Source of the DNA: JBBDWJ01 sp040902925
Lineage (GTDB): Bacteria > Acidobacteriota > Terriglobia > Bryobacterales > UBA6623
Direction: 5' to 3'
Length of the DNA: 49,664 nucleotides
NCBI GenBank assembly: GCA_040902925.1
Contig: JBBDWJ010000043.1
Location: 1 to 49,664, forward strand
Part shown: positions 6,696 through 15,751 of the stretch, piece by piece
How positions within the stretch are numbered: the stretch's first letter is position 1
Layout of the letters: every line of letters begins with the position of its first letter
Notes under the pieces: model-generated
Seen by the model: only the letters and a program-made list of their open reading frames with translations
Told to the model about the DNA's origin: nothing
Databases searched by the model: none
Program-made: the position numbers and the translations under genes

Positions 6696-8780
6696 TCAAC
6701 CCACATCGACGCGCTCCTCAGGAAATTCCCAGGCCGTTTTCGCGAATCTCCCCGATAGAAACAGGAACAACGTCAACGGCCCGACCCGGCCGGCAAACAT
6801 CGTGGTCATGATAAGGATCTTGCCGACTTCGTCGAGACGCGCCGTCGCGCCGACCGAAAGGCCCACCGTGGCCAGCGCGGATACTGCCTCAAAGGGAGCC
6901 TCCGCGCCAGGCAGGTTCTGCGTGAGCTGCAGGGCGACGACAGCCAGCAGCAAGCTGCCCAACCCGAGGGTGGCGATGGCCGCGGCCTTGTAAACCGTCT
7001 CCGTCTGCACGCGGCGATGGAACGCGATCAGGTCCCAACGCCCGCGAATCGCCGCTACCACCGCCAGCATCAACAGCGCCGCCGTCGTGGTCTTGATGCC
7101 GCCGGCCGTGCCGCCCGGGCTTCCGCCGATGAACATCCAAACCATCATCAGCGTCAGCACCGGCGCGTGAACCGCTGCGATGTCTATGGAGTTGAATCCG
7201 GCGGTCCGCAGCGTCACCGACTGGAACCAGCCGTTGTGCAGACGATCAAAAAACGACAACCCGGCCAAAGTGTTGTTCCACTCGATGGCCGTGATCGCGA
7301 AAGCGCCGCCCACCAGCAATGCCAGCGAAGTCGACACCGCCAGCTTGATCTGAACCGCGACGCGCTTGCCACGCAACAGGTCAGGGACCGCAACGACAAC
7401 CGCCGGCGAAAGCCCACCCAGTATGATCAGCAGCCCGACAGCGTGGAGAACCCAGGGGTTTTGCTGATAGCCGACCAGATTGTCGCTCTGCAGCGCGAAT
7501 CCCGCATTGCAAAAGGCCGAAATCGAGGTAAACACGCCGCGCCACAGAGCTTCGGCCAGCGTATCGCCCGCGCGGAAAAACAGCGCCGTGAGCAGCGTTG
7601 CGCCAATCGCCTCGGCGGCGAAGGTCACCGTCAGCAGCAGCCGCAGCGCGTGGACCAGATCATGGCGCCCCTCGACGCTGAGCACGCTGGCGACAGCGCC
7701 CTCATGGCGCAGGCTAAGACGCCGCCCCAGCAACCCCAGCGCGGCGGTCGAAAACGTCATGATGCCGAGGCCGCCAAGCTGAATCAGCAACAGAATGGCT
7801 GCTTGCCCGAAGCCGGTGAAGTCATTCGGGGTGTCGAGTACGATCAGGCCGGTAACACAAACCGCGCTCACCGCGGTGAACGCCGCATCCACCGGGGAAA
7901 CGCCCGCCGCGCGCGTGGACGAGATCGGCAGACTCAGCAGCAGCGTGCCAGCGACGCACAACGCCAGAAAGGTGACCACCAGCAGCCGCGCGGGCTGGTT
8001 CAGAATAGTGTCCCACCAGTCGCCGGACTCAACTCGCAGCGTCGACACGCCGCGAGACAGGACCGTTGTCGCGACCAGAGCCGCGGCGGGCAACAGCGCC
8101 GCCACCGTCATAGCCAGTTCGCGATGCGGCCAGGAAGCCGCCGCTCCGGCAAGGATCGCGGTCACCGCCGCCGCAACCCGCTTCCAACGCACGGCGCGAA
8201 AGCGTTGCAGCCGCCACAACCAATGAGCCGCAAACAGCCCCGCAACCGCGAACGCTACCGCTGCAACGGCGATAACGGCTGAGCCGGCCTCGAGACGCGC
8301 CAGCACCACCAGCAACCAGCCGCCCAGCGCCGTCAAACAGGCGCCCCGGGCGCGGCTCATCAAAGCGTCAGGGTGCAACTCCAGCAAAGAATAGTGGCGA
8401 AAACCGCGCGGACCGCCCCACGCGCCGAGCAACGCCAGCCCGCAAGCCAGCGTGCCCGCCAGAAACAGCGCCGGAGACTGCATCAGCGCGTCTAAATGGA
8501 TGCCGAATGCGGTGGCTACGCCGGCGCTCGCCAGCAGCCGGCCCCAACGATGCCGGCTCAGCAACAGCGCGCCGCCGCAGCCCAACAACCCGACCGCCGC
8601 GAGCGTCTCCAGCCGGATCGCCCACTCGCCCGGCGATGACACGGCGAAATGGTCGAGCACGACAAGGTAGGGAGCCCCGGCGCTCAGGGCCCCGCTAGTG
8701 GCTGCGACCACCCGCGCCGAGCCGAGCTGCCGGCGGCTGCTGAGATGACCGGCTCGCAGTCGGGAATGAGACTGCAACAT
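6696..8780 (-). CDS. TrkH/KtrB-family potassium channel subunit with long N-terminal membrane extension
   Basis: A 694-residue inner-membrane protein. The C-terminal ~440 residues are the TrkH/KtrB pore. Four selectivity-filter-like glycine segments are visible (SAVCVTGL, SAFCNAGFA, TLRTAGFNS, SALATVGLS), as is the intramembrane gating loop GGSPGGTAGGIKTTT. The first ~250 residues add several further hydrophobic helices not found in E. coli TrkH. The start was set at the ATG for MLQSHSRL, because the longer open frame would run through the intergenic R2 palindrome at 8824-8843. It works with the RCK protein directly downstream. The ion could be K+ or Na+/K+, as in the family. Confidence 0.9.
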   Translation of the reverse strand: MLQSHSRLRAGHLSSRRQLGSARVVAATSGALSAGAPYLVVLDHFAVSSPGEWAIRLETLAAVGLLGCGGALLLSRHRWGRLLASAGVATAFGIHLDALMQSPALFLAGTLACGLALLGAWGGPRGFRHYSLLELHPDALMSRARGACLTALGGWLLVVLARLEAGSAVIAVAAVAFAVAGLFAAHWLWRLQRFRAVRWKRVAAAVTAILAGAAASWPHRELAMTVAALLPAAALVATTVLSRGVSTLRVESGDWWDTILNQPARLLVVTFLALCVAGTLLLSLPISSTRAAGVSPVDAAFTAVSAVCVTGLIVLDTPNDFTGFGQAAILLLIQLGGLGIMTFSTAALGLLGRRLSLRHEGAVASVLSVEGRHDLVHALRLLLTVTFAAEAIGATLLTALFFRAGDTLAEALWRGVFTSISAFCNAGFALQSDNLVGYQQNPWVLHAVGLLIILGGLSPAVVVAVPDLLRGKRVAVQIKLAVSTSLALLVGGAFAITAIEWNNTLAGLSFFDRLHNGWFQSVTLRTAGFNSIDIAAVHAPVLTLMMVWMFIGGSPGGTAGGIKTTTAALLMLAVVAAIRGRWDLIAFHRRVQTETVYKAAAIATLGLGSLLLAVVALQLTQNLPGAEAPFEAVSALATVGLSVGATARLDEVGKILIMTTMFAGRVGPLTLFLFLSGRFAKTAWEFPEERVDVG

Positions 8781-8823
8781 CAATCCATAATCCGTCAGGG
8801 GAGATGGGAAAGTCAGCCAGTGC

Positions 8824-8843
8824 GACAGACAATCCTGTCTGTC
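8824..8843. repeat. R2 palindromic repeat
   Basis: GACAGACAATCCTGTCTGTC: 8-bp arms around a 4-base centre. It lies between the gamma-glutamyltransferase and the TrkH-like gene. Related copies occur at 15571-15680, 18461 and 19414. Confidence 0.75.
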
Positions 8844-8920
8844 CAAAGCAGGGGCATCGCTGCCAAAGGCAGGGCCAGGCTGGCCAAACAGGGGGCGCGT
8901 CCGTCCAAGCAAGAGACCAG

Positions 8921-10564
8921 CTAGCCAGAAATCGCCCCAGGCCCCCCCGCCGCCCCGTCCCGCCGCGGCTCGGCAACCCCGCACAGCGATTCGCCCTGCC
9001 TAACGATCAGTTGCAACCCTCCGACCTTGAAGGAAAAAGCGTCCAGCCGCTGAATCTGATATCCCTGAGCCGCCAAAGCGTCAACGCTCCCGGCAGGAAA
9101 ACGGTCCGCTTCGAGCAGCACCAGCCCCTCGGGCGTGCAATGCAAGCGCGGCGCGAGCACGGACTGAAAGGGCGTCTGGCGGCGCAGCCGCAACAACACC
9201 TGGAGAATGCCCGACGCCAACCGCTCGGAACCGGTGTTGCCGATCGCCGCCCATGGCTCGCCGTCCTGGAACAACAACATCGGGGCGGCGTTCGAGCGCG
9301 CCGGCGCCCCGGGCCTCAGGAAATGCGGATGGCGGGTCGTACGAAGCTTAAAAGTCCGCATGTAACCGTTGTAGAGAAACCCCAGCCCGGAGTCGAACGC
9401 CGCCGACCCGAAAGAACGCTCGAGCGACTGGGTCAGGGAAACCCAATTCCCTTCCCGGTCGGCGATCGTGACATGCGAGGTTTCCCCTCCGCCGTCGAGC
9501 CCGGCACTTGGATCTTCCGGCGGGGCCGGGCAGTTCTCGCCCGTCACCGCGGTGGCGTAGCCGTCGTCCGCGGGGCTGAGTCGCGGATGGGAGGCGTCCC
9601 GCGCGGCGCGAAAGGGCTTCCAGCGCCGGGCGAGCCTGGCCTGACGGATCGACTCGGCCAGCAAGACAATCCCGGCGGGACTGTCGGGATCAAAATCGCC
9701 GGCGGCCGGTTCGCACGCTTCAAGCATCTGAAGCAACGCCGCACCCCCGCCCGGCGGGCCTAAAGTCGCCGCTCGCAGTAGGCCGAAATTTCCCTCCAAC
9801 GGAGTGCTTTCCGCCACCTCGGAGTATTCCCGCAGATCGTCCTGCCGCAAGAAACCGCCGTTGCGCTCCATGTCGTCGGCGATGCTCCGGGCAATTTCAC
9901 CGTGATAGAAATCCTCGAAACCTGCCGTGGCAAGCCGTCGCAGCGTGCGGGCGAGCGCTTCCTGCCGCATCCACGAACCGGCCGGCAACGGGCGATCCGA
10001 CGCGTCGAGGAAAAGTCGGCCGCCGCCGCAATTCCGCAGCGGCCGGCGGTAGACTCCGATCATTTTGTGCTGCACGGTCGTCAGCGGAAAACCTTGCTCG
10101 GCGATGCGGATCGCGGGCGCGATGACTGTCTGCCGATCCAGGGCGCCGTAGTCCGACACCGCCCGCTGGAGAAACGCCGCGTTTGTGGGAACCGCCGCGG
10201 CATGGCGGCCCCGATAGCGGCTCCTACCGCGTAGGCCCTCCGGAGTGGCGCGGCGCGGGGCGCGGCAGGCGCCGCCGAGCACGAAGGTCCTGCCGCTTCG
10301 GGCGATATGAATGAGCGCCACCGTCATACCACCCAGGCCGGAGCCCGCCGGCTCGCAAACACCCAAAGCCAAAGATGCGGCAACCGCGGCATCGATGGCG
10401 TTGCCACCGGCCTCCAGCATCTCGACGCCGGCCGCTGTCGCCAGATAGTGCGCCGTGGCGACCATGCCGTTCGCCGAGGTCGCCGACCACAACGAAGGAT
10501 CGCCACGCCGCGCATCGCGGAAAGCCATCCGGTCGTGAGAAAAACGGTGGTCGGCGCTCACCAT
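8921..10564 (-). CDS. ggt: Gamma-glutamyltransferase family protein
   Basis: A 547-residue Ntn-hydrolase of the Ggt family, which cleaves and transfers gamma-glutamyl groups (for example from glutathione). These are made as a proenzyme that splits itself before a catalytic threonine. That threonine is seen in GGGETSHVTIADREGN, roughly two thirds along, leaving an N-terminal large and a C-terminal small subunit. The family's N-terminal GGNAIDAAVAASLAL block is also present. No clear signal peptide follows the chosen ATG (MVSADHRFSHD), so the protein may be cytoplasmic or the start may differ: an alternative Met lies 12 residues further on. Substrate uncertain, since cephalosporin acylases share the fold. 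Confidence 0.85.
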   Translation of the reverse strand: MVSADHRFSHDRMAFRDARRGDPSLWSATSANGMVATAHYLATAAGVEMLEAGGNAIDAAVAASLALGVCEPAGSGLGGMTVALIHIARSGRTFVLGGACRAPRRATPEGLRGRSRYRGRHAAAVPTNAAFLQRAVSDYGALDRQTVIAPAIRIAEQGFPLTTVQHKMIGVYRRPLRNCGGGRLFLDASDRPLPAGSWMRQEALARTLRRLATAGFEDFYHGEIARSIADDMERNGGFLRQDDLREYSEVAESTPLEGNFGLLRAATLGPPGGGAALLQMLEACEPAAGDFDPDSPAGIVLLAESIRQARLARRWKPFRAARDASHPRLSPADDGYATAVTGENCPAPPEDPSAGLDGGGETSHVTIADREGNWVSLTQSLERSFGSAAFDSGLGFLYNGYMRTFKLRTTRHPHFLRPGAPARSNAAPMLLFQDGEPWAAIGNTGSERLASGILQVLLRLRRQTPFQSVLAPRLHCTPEGLVLLEADRFPAGSVDALAAQGYQIQRLDAFSFKVGGLQLIVRQGESLCGVAEPRRDGAAGGPGAISG

Positions 10565-10951
10565 CTTTTCCCATTGTAAAGGCCGCGGAGGCGCGGCCGT
10601 GATCGGTAACAGCCGGGTTTGAGACGCATTGAATGCGCAAAACCGAAGCGTACGCAGGGCATCCGTAGGATCAGCATTGCGGCTGTCCATGTGGCCTTTT
10701 TTGGCCTCTTTCCAAAGACGGCTACTACGCCGTGGCGGCCCGCGGCGGGCGCCTCGACTAGACGCCGCAATCAGCCGGTCCAACTTCAATCCGCCACATT
10801 TGCCTTTTGCCTTTTGCACTTTGCCTTTTGCCTTAACCTTCCTCCTCCTGCCTTTCGCCTTCTAACTCGCCCGAACCCTATTGCCTACCGAAGCCGTCCC
10901 AAAAAAGAAAGCAGGCGCACTCCGAGCCGGTGTGCTATAAGAACGACCGTG
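10565..10951. other. Divergent intergenic region without a gene
   Basis: This separates ggt (minus) from the sensor kinase (plus). It contains an R3 copy at 10801-10834 and a pyrimidine-rich tract after it. Open frames that extend the kinase into this region run through the repeat and do not look like protein. No strong promoter boxes were seen. Confidence 0.5.
10801..10834 (+). repeat. R3 TTTTGCC-type repeat
   Basis: This is built from TGCCTTTTGCC units around a central TTTTGCACTTTGCC. The same core recurs at 19341, 24269 and (inverted) 46990, always between genes. Confidence 0.8.
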
Positions 10952-12295
10952 ATGGAATGGGGTCGCCGGTCGGGTCTGTCTTCTCTCGTGACACGAGAAA
11001 AGGTGCTCGCGGTGCTGGCGGTCGGGTTTACGGTCGTCATTGCTTCCTTACTGGCCGTCGCCTACATTGGCTGGCAGAACACCGAGCTCATGCAGGAGAG
11101 CGCCGCGAACCTTTCCCGCGAGCAGTTCGAGACTTTGCAGTTGGTCGACCGCATCCGGCGCAGCCAGGTGACGCTTCGCCTGATCGTGTTTCGCATCTAC
11201 CAGGATCCCGATGCCGCGGAGTCGGGCGATATTCTTGCCCTGCTCGACCAGGCGGACAGCGAAATCAGACAGGTATTGACCCAGTCGGCGCCGCAGCATC
11301 AGGCCTGGCAGGAGCTCCAAGCGGCTGTGAACGCCTTCACCGTCGAAGCGCGGCGGATTCTGGGTCTTGTCGAGCCGACGTCCAGCGATTCCGCCAGCCT
11401 GTTTCGCCACCAGGAGTCGGTGATGTTCGCCGTCCGCCGGCTGGTGTCGACAACCCAGGCGAATACGCGCGTCATCCAGCAGCGCATCGAGCGGCGGGCC
11501 AATCAGGTGCAGCGCCAGTCGGCCTATTTACTGGCCGGTTGTTTCGCGGTCGCGCTGCTGGCGACGTTCTTTTCCGTACGCGTCGCCAACAATCTGTTCA
11601 AGCAGATGGAAGAACAGACCGGGGAGCTCAACCGCGTTTCCTGGCAGTTGCTGGAGAAGCAAGAGCTGGCCGCGCAGCGCTTCTCGCACGAATTACACGA
11701 CGAGTTGGGGCAGACGCTGGCAGCGGTAAAGGCCAATCTGCAAGCCATGCGCCCCGGCTCCCGCGATGATGTCGAGCGCGTCAAAGACTGCGTCGCGCTG
11801 GCGGAGGGCGCCATCGAGAATGTACGCGAGATGTCGCAGCTACTCCATCCGCGAGTGCTCGACGACTTCGGGCTGGTGGGCGGATTGCGCTGGCTGTGCG
11901 AGCGGTTTTCGCAGCGCACCGGAATTGCAGTAAACTACGAGGCCGATTTTCAGGGCCGCCTGTCCGATGAATCGCGCACGCATATGTTCCGTATCGCGCA
12001 GGAAGCCCTGACCAACGCCGTGCGGCATTCCGGCGCGACTTCGATTGACGTGCAACTCCGCGCTTCCGGCGACGGGGTTACCCTATTGATCCGGGATGAC
12101 GGCAGCGGAATCCGCGAGTCGGGCAACGGACGGCCCCGAGGAATGGGGCTTTTGGGTATGCGCGCCCGCGCCCGCATGGCCGGCGGACAGCTCACAATTG
12201 AGTCGGGTAAAGGCAAGGGTACGCGCATTCTTGTTGCGGTGCCCCTCGCGAAAGATCAAGATGACTCCCAAGAAAATCCGTATTCTGCTGGCTGA
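10952..12295 (+). CDS. NarL/DesK-type sensor histidine kinase
   Basis: A 447-residue membrane kinase. One hydrophobic helix (about 12-35) is followed by a helical periplasmic sensor (about 36-185) resembling four-helix-bundle ligand domains, a second membrane helix (about 190-210), then a HisKA_3 dimerisation domain. The phospho-acceptor His is in SHELHDELGQT (H249). The C-terminal HATPase_c has the G-box IRDDGSGI and RGMGLLGMRARA. The start is at the ATG for MEWGRR, with an in-frame GTG one codon earlier. Its 3' end overlaps the response regulator by 35 bases, so the pair is translationally coupled. Stimulus unknown. Confidence 0.9.
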   Translation: MEWGRRSGLSSLVTREKVLAVLAVGFTVVIASLLAVAYIGWQNTELMQESAANLSREQFETLQLVDRIRRSQVTLRLIVFRIYQDPDAAESGDILALLDQADSEIRQVLTQSAPQHQAWQELQAAVNAFTVEARRILGLVEPTSSDSASLFRHQESVMFAVRRLVSTTQANTRVIQQRIERRANQVQRQSAYLLAGCFAVALLATFFSVRVANNLFKQMEEQTGELNRVSWQLLEKQELAAQRFSHELHDELGQTLAAVKANLQAMRPGSRDDVERVKDCVALAEGAIENVREMSQLLHPRVLDDFGLVGGLRWLCERFSQRTGIAVNYEADFQGRLSDESRTHMFRIAQEALTNAVRHSGATSIDVQLRASGDGVTLLIRDDGSGIRESGNGRPRGMGLLGMRARARMAGGQLTIESGKGKGTRILVAVPLAKDQDDSQENPYSAG

Positions 12296-12902
12296 CGACC
12301 ACGCTGTGGTGCGGCAGGGCTTCGGCCGTATTCTCGCGGCGCAGTCCGACCTGGAGGTGATCGGCGAGGTCGGCAATGGCCGCGAGGCCGTCGACCTTGC
12401 CGAGCAACTCAAGCCCGACGTCGTCGTCATGGATGTCTCGATGCCGGAGCTGAATGGCATCGAGGCTACGCGGCGCCTCATGAAGGCCGCGCCTCGCACT
12501 CGTGTGCTGGCGCTGAGCATGCACAAAGATTCCGTCTATGTGCGCGAAATCCTGCGCGCCGGCGCACAGGGTTTTCTACTCAAGGACGCCAATGACCTGG
12601 ACCTGCTGGCTGCGGTGCGAGCCGTCGGCCAAGGCCAGGGCTACATCAGCCCCAGTGTTTCCGAAGCCGTGCTGAGCGACTATCGCAAGCACGTCACCGA
12701 TCCGATCGATCTGCTGACGAGCCGCGAACGGGAAGTGCTGCAATTGATCGCCGAAGGCAAGACCAACAAGGAAATCGCCGCCGCCCTGAATTTGAGCGTT
12801 TACACGGTCGACGCCCATCGCGGGCGCATCATGGAAAAGCTCAACCTTCACAGCACGGGGGAGATCGTACGCTTCGCGATGCGCAACGGTCTGATCGACT
12901 GA
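12261..12902 (+). CDS. NarL/FixJ-family response regulator
   Basis: A 213-residue partner of the preceding kinase. The receiver domain (1-120) has the acidic pair D12/D13, the phospho-acceptor D58 in VVVMDVSMPE and the conserved K108 in FLLKDAN. The LuxR-type helix-turn-helix (about 148-210) reads LTSREREVLQLIAEGKTNKEIA. Phosphorylation by the kinase should promote DNA binding and transcription control. Target genes are not evident; the divergent ggt gene and the downstream MoxR unit are the nearest candidates, by position only. The start lies inside the kinase gene. Confidence 0.92.
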   Translation: MTPKKIRILLADDHAVVRQGFGRILAAQSDLEVIGEVGNGREAVDLAEQLKPDVVVMDVSMPELNGIEATRRLMKAAPRTRVLALSMHKDSVYVREILRAGAQGFLLKDANDLDLLAAVRAVGQGQGYISPSVSEAVLSDYRKHVTDPIDLLTSREREVLQLIAEGKTNKEIAAALNLSVYTVDAHRGRIMEKLNLHSTGEIVRFAMRNGLID

Positions 12903-13041
12903 TCCGCTGGTGGCGCGGCGCTCAGCCCGTCCGCGTCGAGAAGCTTTCTGATGCCGCCCTCTGGTTCCTCCATGGGGGTCCCCAGCAGGCCAACCCGATT
13001 TTCTCTGCGCCGGAACTGCTCATGAAACCGCTCGGCGCGCC

Positions 13042-13047
13042 TATAAT
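13042..13047 (+). promoter_or_regulatory. -10 box of a probable promoter
   Basis: A perfect TATAAT lies 30 bases before the start of the membrane-protein/MoxR operon, with a purine-rich GAGGG ribosome site between. The -35 region is poor, so the promoter may rely on an activator. Confidence 0.45.
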
Positions 13048-13076
13048 GAAGGGGACCTGAAGAGGGTCGGTTGGGG

Positions 13077-14570
13077 ATGCTCGACAGTTCGGCCAGTGAA
13101 AACCGCCTCGAAGCCGTTGTGCTCAACGGACGCAGGCGGCTGCTGGTGCAAACGGCGATGCGCGACGCACTGCTCGCCTCCGCCATCGCCATGGGTGGTG
13201 TTGCCGCACTGTTGGCGCTTGGCACCGGCTACTTCCCGCCTGTATTGCTGGGCTTGTTCGTGGCCGCGGGCATCACGGCCGGCGTTCTCCGCTGGAGACG
13301 ATCCCAACCGCGGCCCTACGACGTGGCTCAGTTGCTCGACCGGCGCTGGCAAACCGACGATCAGGTCTCGACTGCGTACTACTTCTTGAAAGAATCTGAC
13401 AAGGGCGGCCCCATCGCCGAACAGCAGCGCGCGAGGGCAGCCACGCTGGCGGCCTCCGGGGATGTAGTTGCCGCCCTGCCGCTTCGCCTTCCGCACGCCG
13501 GCTGGGGCGCGCTTGCCATGCTGGCTCTGATCGCCCTGCTCTTCGTGGTGCGCTACTCTTTGCAGCCGGCGCTTTCGCTCGAGCAGCCTCTGGCGGCGAT
13601 GCTGAAAGAGGCCCTGCTCGGCCCCGACGAACAGCCTAACGCCGGACTCCTGCAGCCCGAGCCCGCGCGGCCGCAAACAGGCGACGAAGAGGCCGCCCCT
13701 TCTCTCAGCGAAGAGGCTGAGACACGCGACGCCGAAACCCGCACCGAGCCGCCCGCGCCCCCGGACGCCGCCCAGACACCGGCCGATCAGGACGCCGAGC
13801 CGCTCAATGTCGAAATTCCCGAAGTCGAGGGGCTCTCGGTCGACGAATCCTACGGCGACGAGATGGACTACAACTCGCTCGTCGATGGCGAACAGCAGGG
13901 GCAGCAGCAAGGGGAAAAACACGACAGCCCGTCTGACGCCGGCACGCCTTCCGACCAAGCCTCCGCGCCGAACCAGGAAAACGAAGCCTGGAACCAGGAA
14001 AACGACAGCCTGCTCGATCGCCTCAAAGACGCCTTCGAGAACATGCTTTCCAAGCTGAACATGGAACCGCAAGGCGGCTCGCAGCAACCCTCCGAGTCCG
14101 AATCCCCCTCCGACGGCGAGTCCACCGGCGAGAAAGCCGAAGCCGCCGAGGGGCAAGCGCAGGGAGGGGCCAGCGACGCGGGCGAAGCGCAGATGGAAGG
14201 GGGCGAGCCCGGCGAGGCGTCCTCGCAGCAGGTCTCGCAAGGCGAGGGCGGCAACAACTCCGATCAACCCGGCGAGGGCCAGCCGTCGTCCGCCGCGGGC
14301 GGCAACGATGGATCGAAGGACGCCGCCGAACAGGCCGCCATCGAAGAGGCCATGGGCAAGCTCGAAGAACTCTACAGCCGCCGGGCCGAGGAAATGAAGG
14401 GCGAAGTGATGATCGAGACAGAAACAGCCCAACAGAGCGCCCGCACGCCGTATCAGCCGCAGGATTCAGGGCACCAAGATTTGGGCGGCACGGTCAGCCG
14501 TGACGCCATCCCGCTCGCCTACCAGGCCTACATCAAATCCTACTTTGAAAATCTGAGAACGAAAAACTGA
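13077..14570 (+). CDS. Membrane protein with long acidic Gln/Glu/Ser-rich tail, MoxR partner
   Basis: A 497-residue protein with two hydrophobic helices close together (about 34-72) and a third (about 143-163). A very long low-complexity region follows (about 175-470), rich in Glu, Gln, Ser, Gly, Pro and Ala, before a more ordered end. Layout and position suggest the DUF4175-like membrane proteins found next to MoxR ATPases, but I cannot confirm a named domain. Its stop codon directly abuts the MoxR start (TGA then ATG), so the two are coupled. The likely job is a membrane substrate or adaptor for the ATPase. A TTG six bases upstream is an alternative start. Confidence 0.65.
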   Translation: MLDSSASENRLEAVVLNGRRRLLVQTAMRDALLASAIAMGGVAALLALGTGYFPPVLLGLFVAAGITAGVLRWRRSQPRPYDVAQLLDRRWQTDDQVSTAYYFLKESDKGGPIAEQQRARAATLAASGDVVAALPLRLPHAGWGALAMLALIALLFVVRYSLQPALSLEQPLAAMLKEALLGPDEQPNAGLLQPEPARPQTGDEEAAPSLSEEAETRDAETRTEPPAPPDAAQTPADQDAEPLNVEIPEVEGLSVDESYGDEMDYNSLVDGEQQGQQQGEKHDSPSDAGTPSDQASAPNQENEAWNQENDSLLDRLKDAFENMLSKLNMEPQGGSQQPSESESPSDGESTGEKAEAAEGQAQGGASDAGEAQMEGGEPGEASSQQVSQGEGGNNSDQPGEGQPSSAAGGNDGSKDAAEQAAIEEAMGKLEELYSRRAEEMKGEVMIETETAQQSARTPYQPQDSGHQDLGGTVSRDAIPLAYQAYIKSYFENLRTKN

Positions 14571-15563
14571 ATGGTATCTTCGGAAAATTTCCTTCAAGAA
14601 GTCACCCAGCAGATGCAGCTCGTCCGCGACGAGATCGGCAAGGTCATCGTCGGCCACGACAACGTCGTTGAAGGTGTATTGACGGCGCTGGTGGCCGGCG
14701 GCCACGTCTTACTCGAAGGCGTGCCGGGACTTGGCAAAACGACGCTGTTGCGCACCCTCAGCCGGGCGATGCACCTCGATTATTCGCGGATTCAATTCAC
14801 GCCCGACCTCATGCCGGCCGACATTCTGGGCAGCATGATGATGGAAACCGATGGCGCGGGGTCGAAGCAGCTCCGCTTCCAGCCAGGCCCGGTGTTCGCG
14901 CACTTGGTGCTGGCGGACGAAATTAACCGCGCCACGCCGCGAACCCAGTCGGCGCTGCTCGAGGCGATGCAGGAGCGCACCGTCACCAGCGGCACGACCA
15001 CGCACTCGCTCGAGGACCCGTTTCTCGTCATGGCGACGCAGAACCCGCTCGAGATGGAAGGCACCTATCCGTTACCGGAAGCGCAGCTCGACCGCTTCCT
15101 GCAAAAAATTATCGTCGGGTACCCGACTCAAGAGGAAATGGTGACCATCGTCGACCGCACCATGTCGGCCGATCAGCCCAAGGTCGAGCAGGTGGTAAAC
15201 CGCGAGCAGATTCTAGACATGCGGCGTGCCGCGCAACAGGTATTGGTGGCGCCGCATGTGCGCGACTATGCCATCCGTTTCGTTCTGGCGACGCAACCGG
15301 AGCACGCCACCGCTCACACGGTGGCGAAGAAATACATTCGCTATGGCAGTTCGCCGCGCGGCGCGCAAGCGCTGGTCCAATGCGGGCGCGTGCGGGCGCT
15401 GATACGCGGCCGCCTCAACGTCAGCATCGGCGATCTGCGAGCGCTGTGCACGCCGGCTTTGCGCCACCGCATCATTCTCAACTTCGACGCCCACGCCGAA
15501 GGCAAAACGTCCGATCAGGTGCTCACTGCAATCCTGGATTCGATGCCCGACACGGAAGCGTGA
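14571..15563 (+). CDS. MoxR-family AAA+ ATPase
   Basis: A 330-residue cytoplasmic ATPase of the MoxR branch (AAA_3 plus lid). These are chaperones that mature or activate metalloenzymes and membrane complexes. Walker A is GVPGLGKT (residues 50-57), Walker B is LVLADEINRA (D116/E117), and sensor 1 lies in MATQNPLEMEGTYPLPEAQLDRF. It is translated directly after the acidic-tailed membrane protein. Most MoxR operons continue with a DUF58 protein and VWA-domain proteins; here the next 190 bases hold only R2 repeats, so the usual partners are missing from this locus. Confidence 0.93.
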   Translation: MVSSENFLQEVTQQMQLVRDEIGKVIVGHDNVVEGVLTALVAGGHVLLEGVPGLGKTTLLRTLSRAMHLDYSRIQFTPDLMPADILGSMMMETDGAGSKQLRFQPGPVFAHLVLADEINRATPRTQSALLEAMQERTVTSGTTTHSLEDPFLVMATQNPLEMEGTYPLPEAQLDRFLQKIIVGYPTQEEMVTIVDRTMSADQPKVEQVVNREQILDMRRAAQQVLVAPHVRDYAIRFVLATQPEHATAHTVAKKYIRYGSSPRGAQALVQCGRVRALIRGRLNVSIGDLRALCTPALRHRIILNFDAHAEGKTSDQVLTAILDSMPDTEA

Positions 15564-15570
15564 GCCAGTA

Positions 15571-15680
15571 GCACAGACAATCCTGTCTGTGAAGCACAGG
15601 CAACCCTGCCTGCGTTCCACAAGCAGTAATAACAATCCTGCGCGCGTCATAACGTGGCACAGGCAATCCTGCCTGTGCGC
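15571..15680. repeat. Cluster of R2 palindromic repeats
   Basis: Two good copies (GCACAGACAATCCTGTCTGT at 15571-15590 and GGCACAGGCAATCCTGCC from 15656, pairing out to 15680), one decayed copy (GCACAGGCAACCCTGCCTGC, 15594-15613) and one remnant near 15630. They fill the gap between moxR and the phosphodiesterase gene and could fold as successive hairpins or act as a convergent terminator. Confidence 0.75.
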
Positions 15681-15751
15681 TGTTGCGAACCTAACTTCGG
15701 CCTCAGGGCGACATTCCCGCGCTGGAGAGTCGCGCCGCCCCTCCGCAACGC

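Noticed and set aside
8781..8984. Longer TrkH start at 8984
   Set aside because: The extra 68 residues run through an R2 palindrome and overlap the end of the ggt gene. They are low-complexity Gly/Arg-rich.
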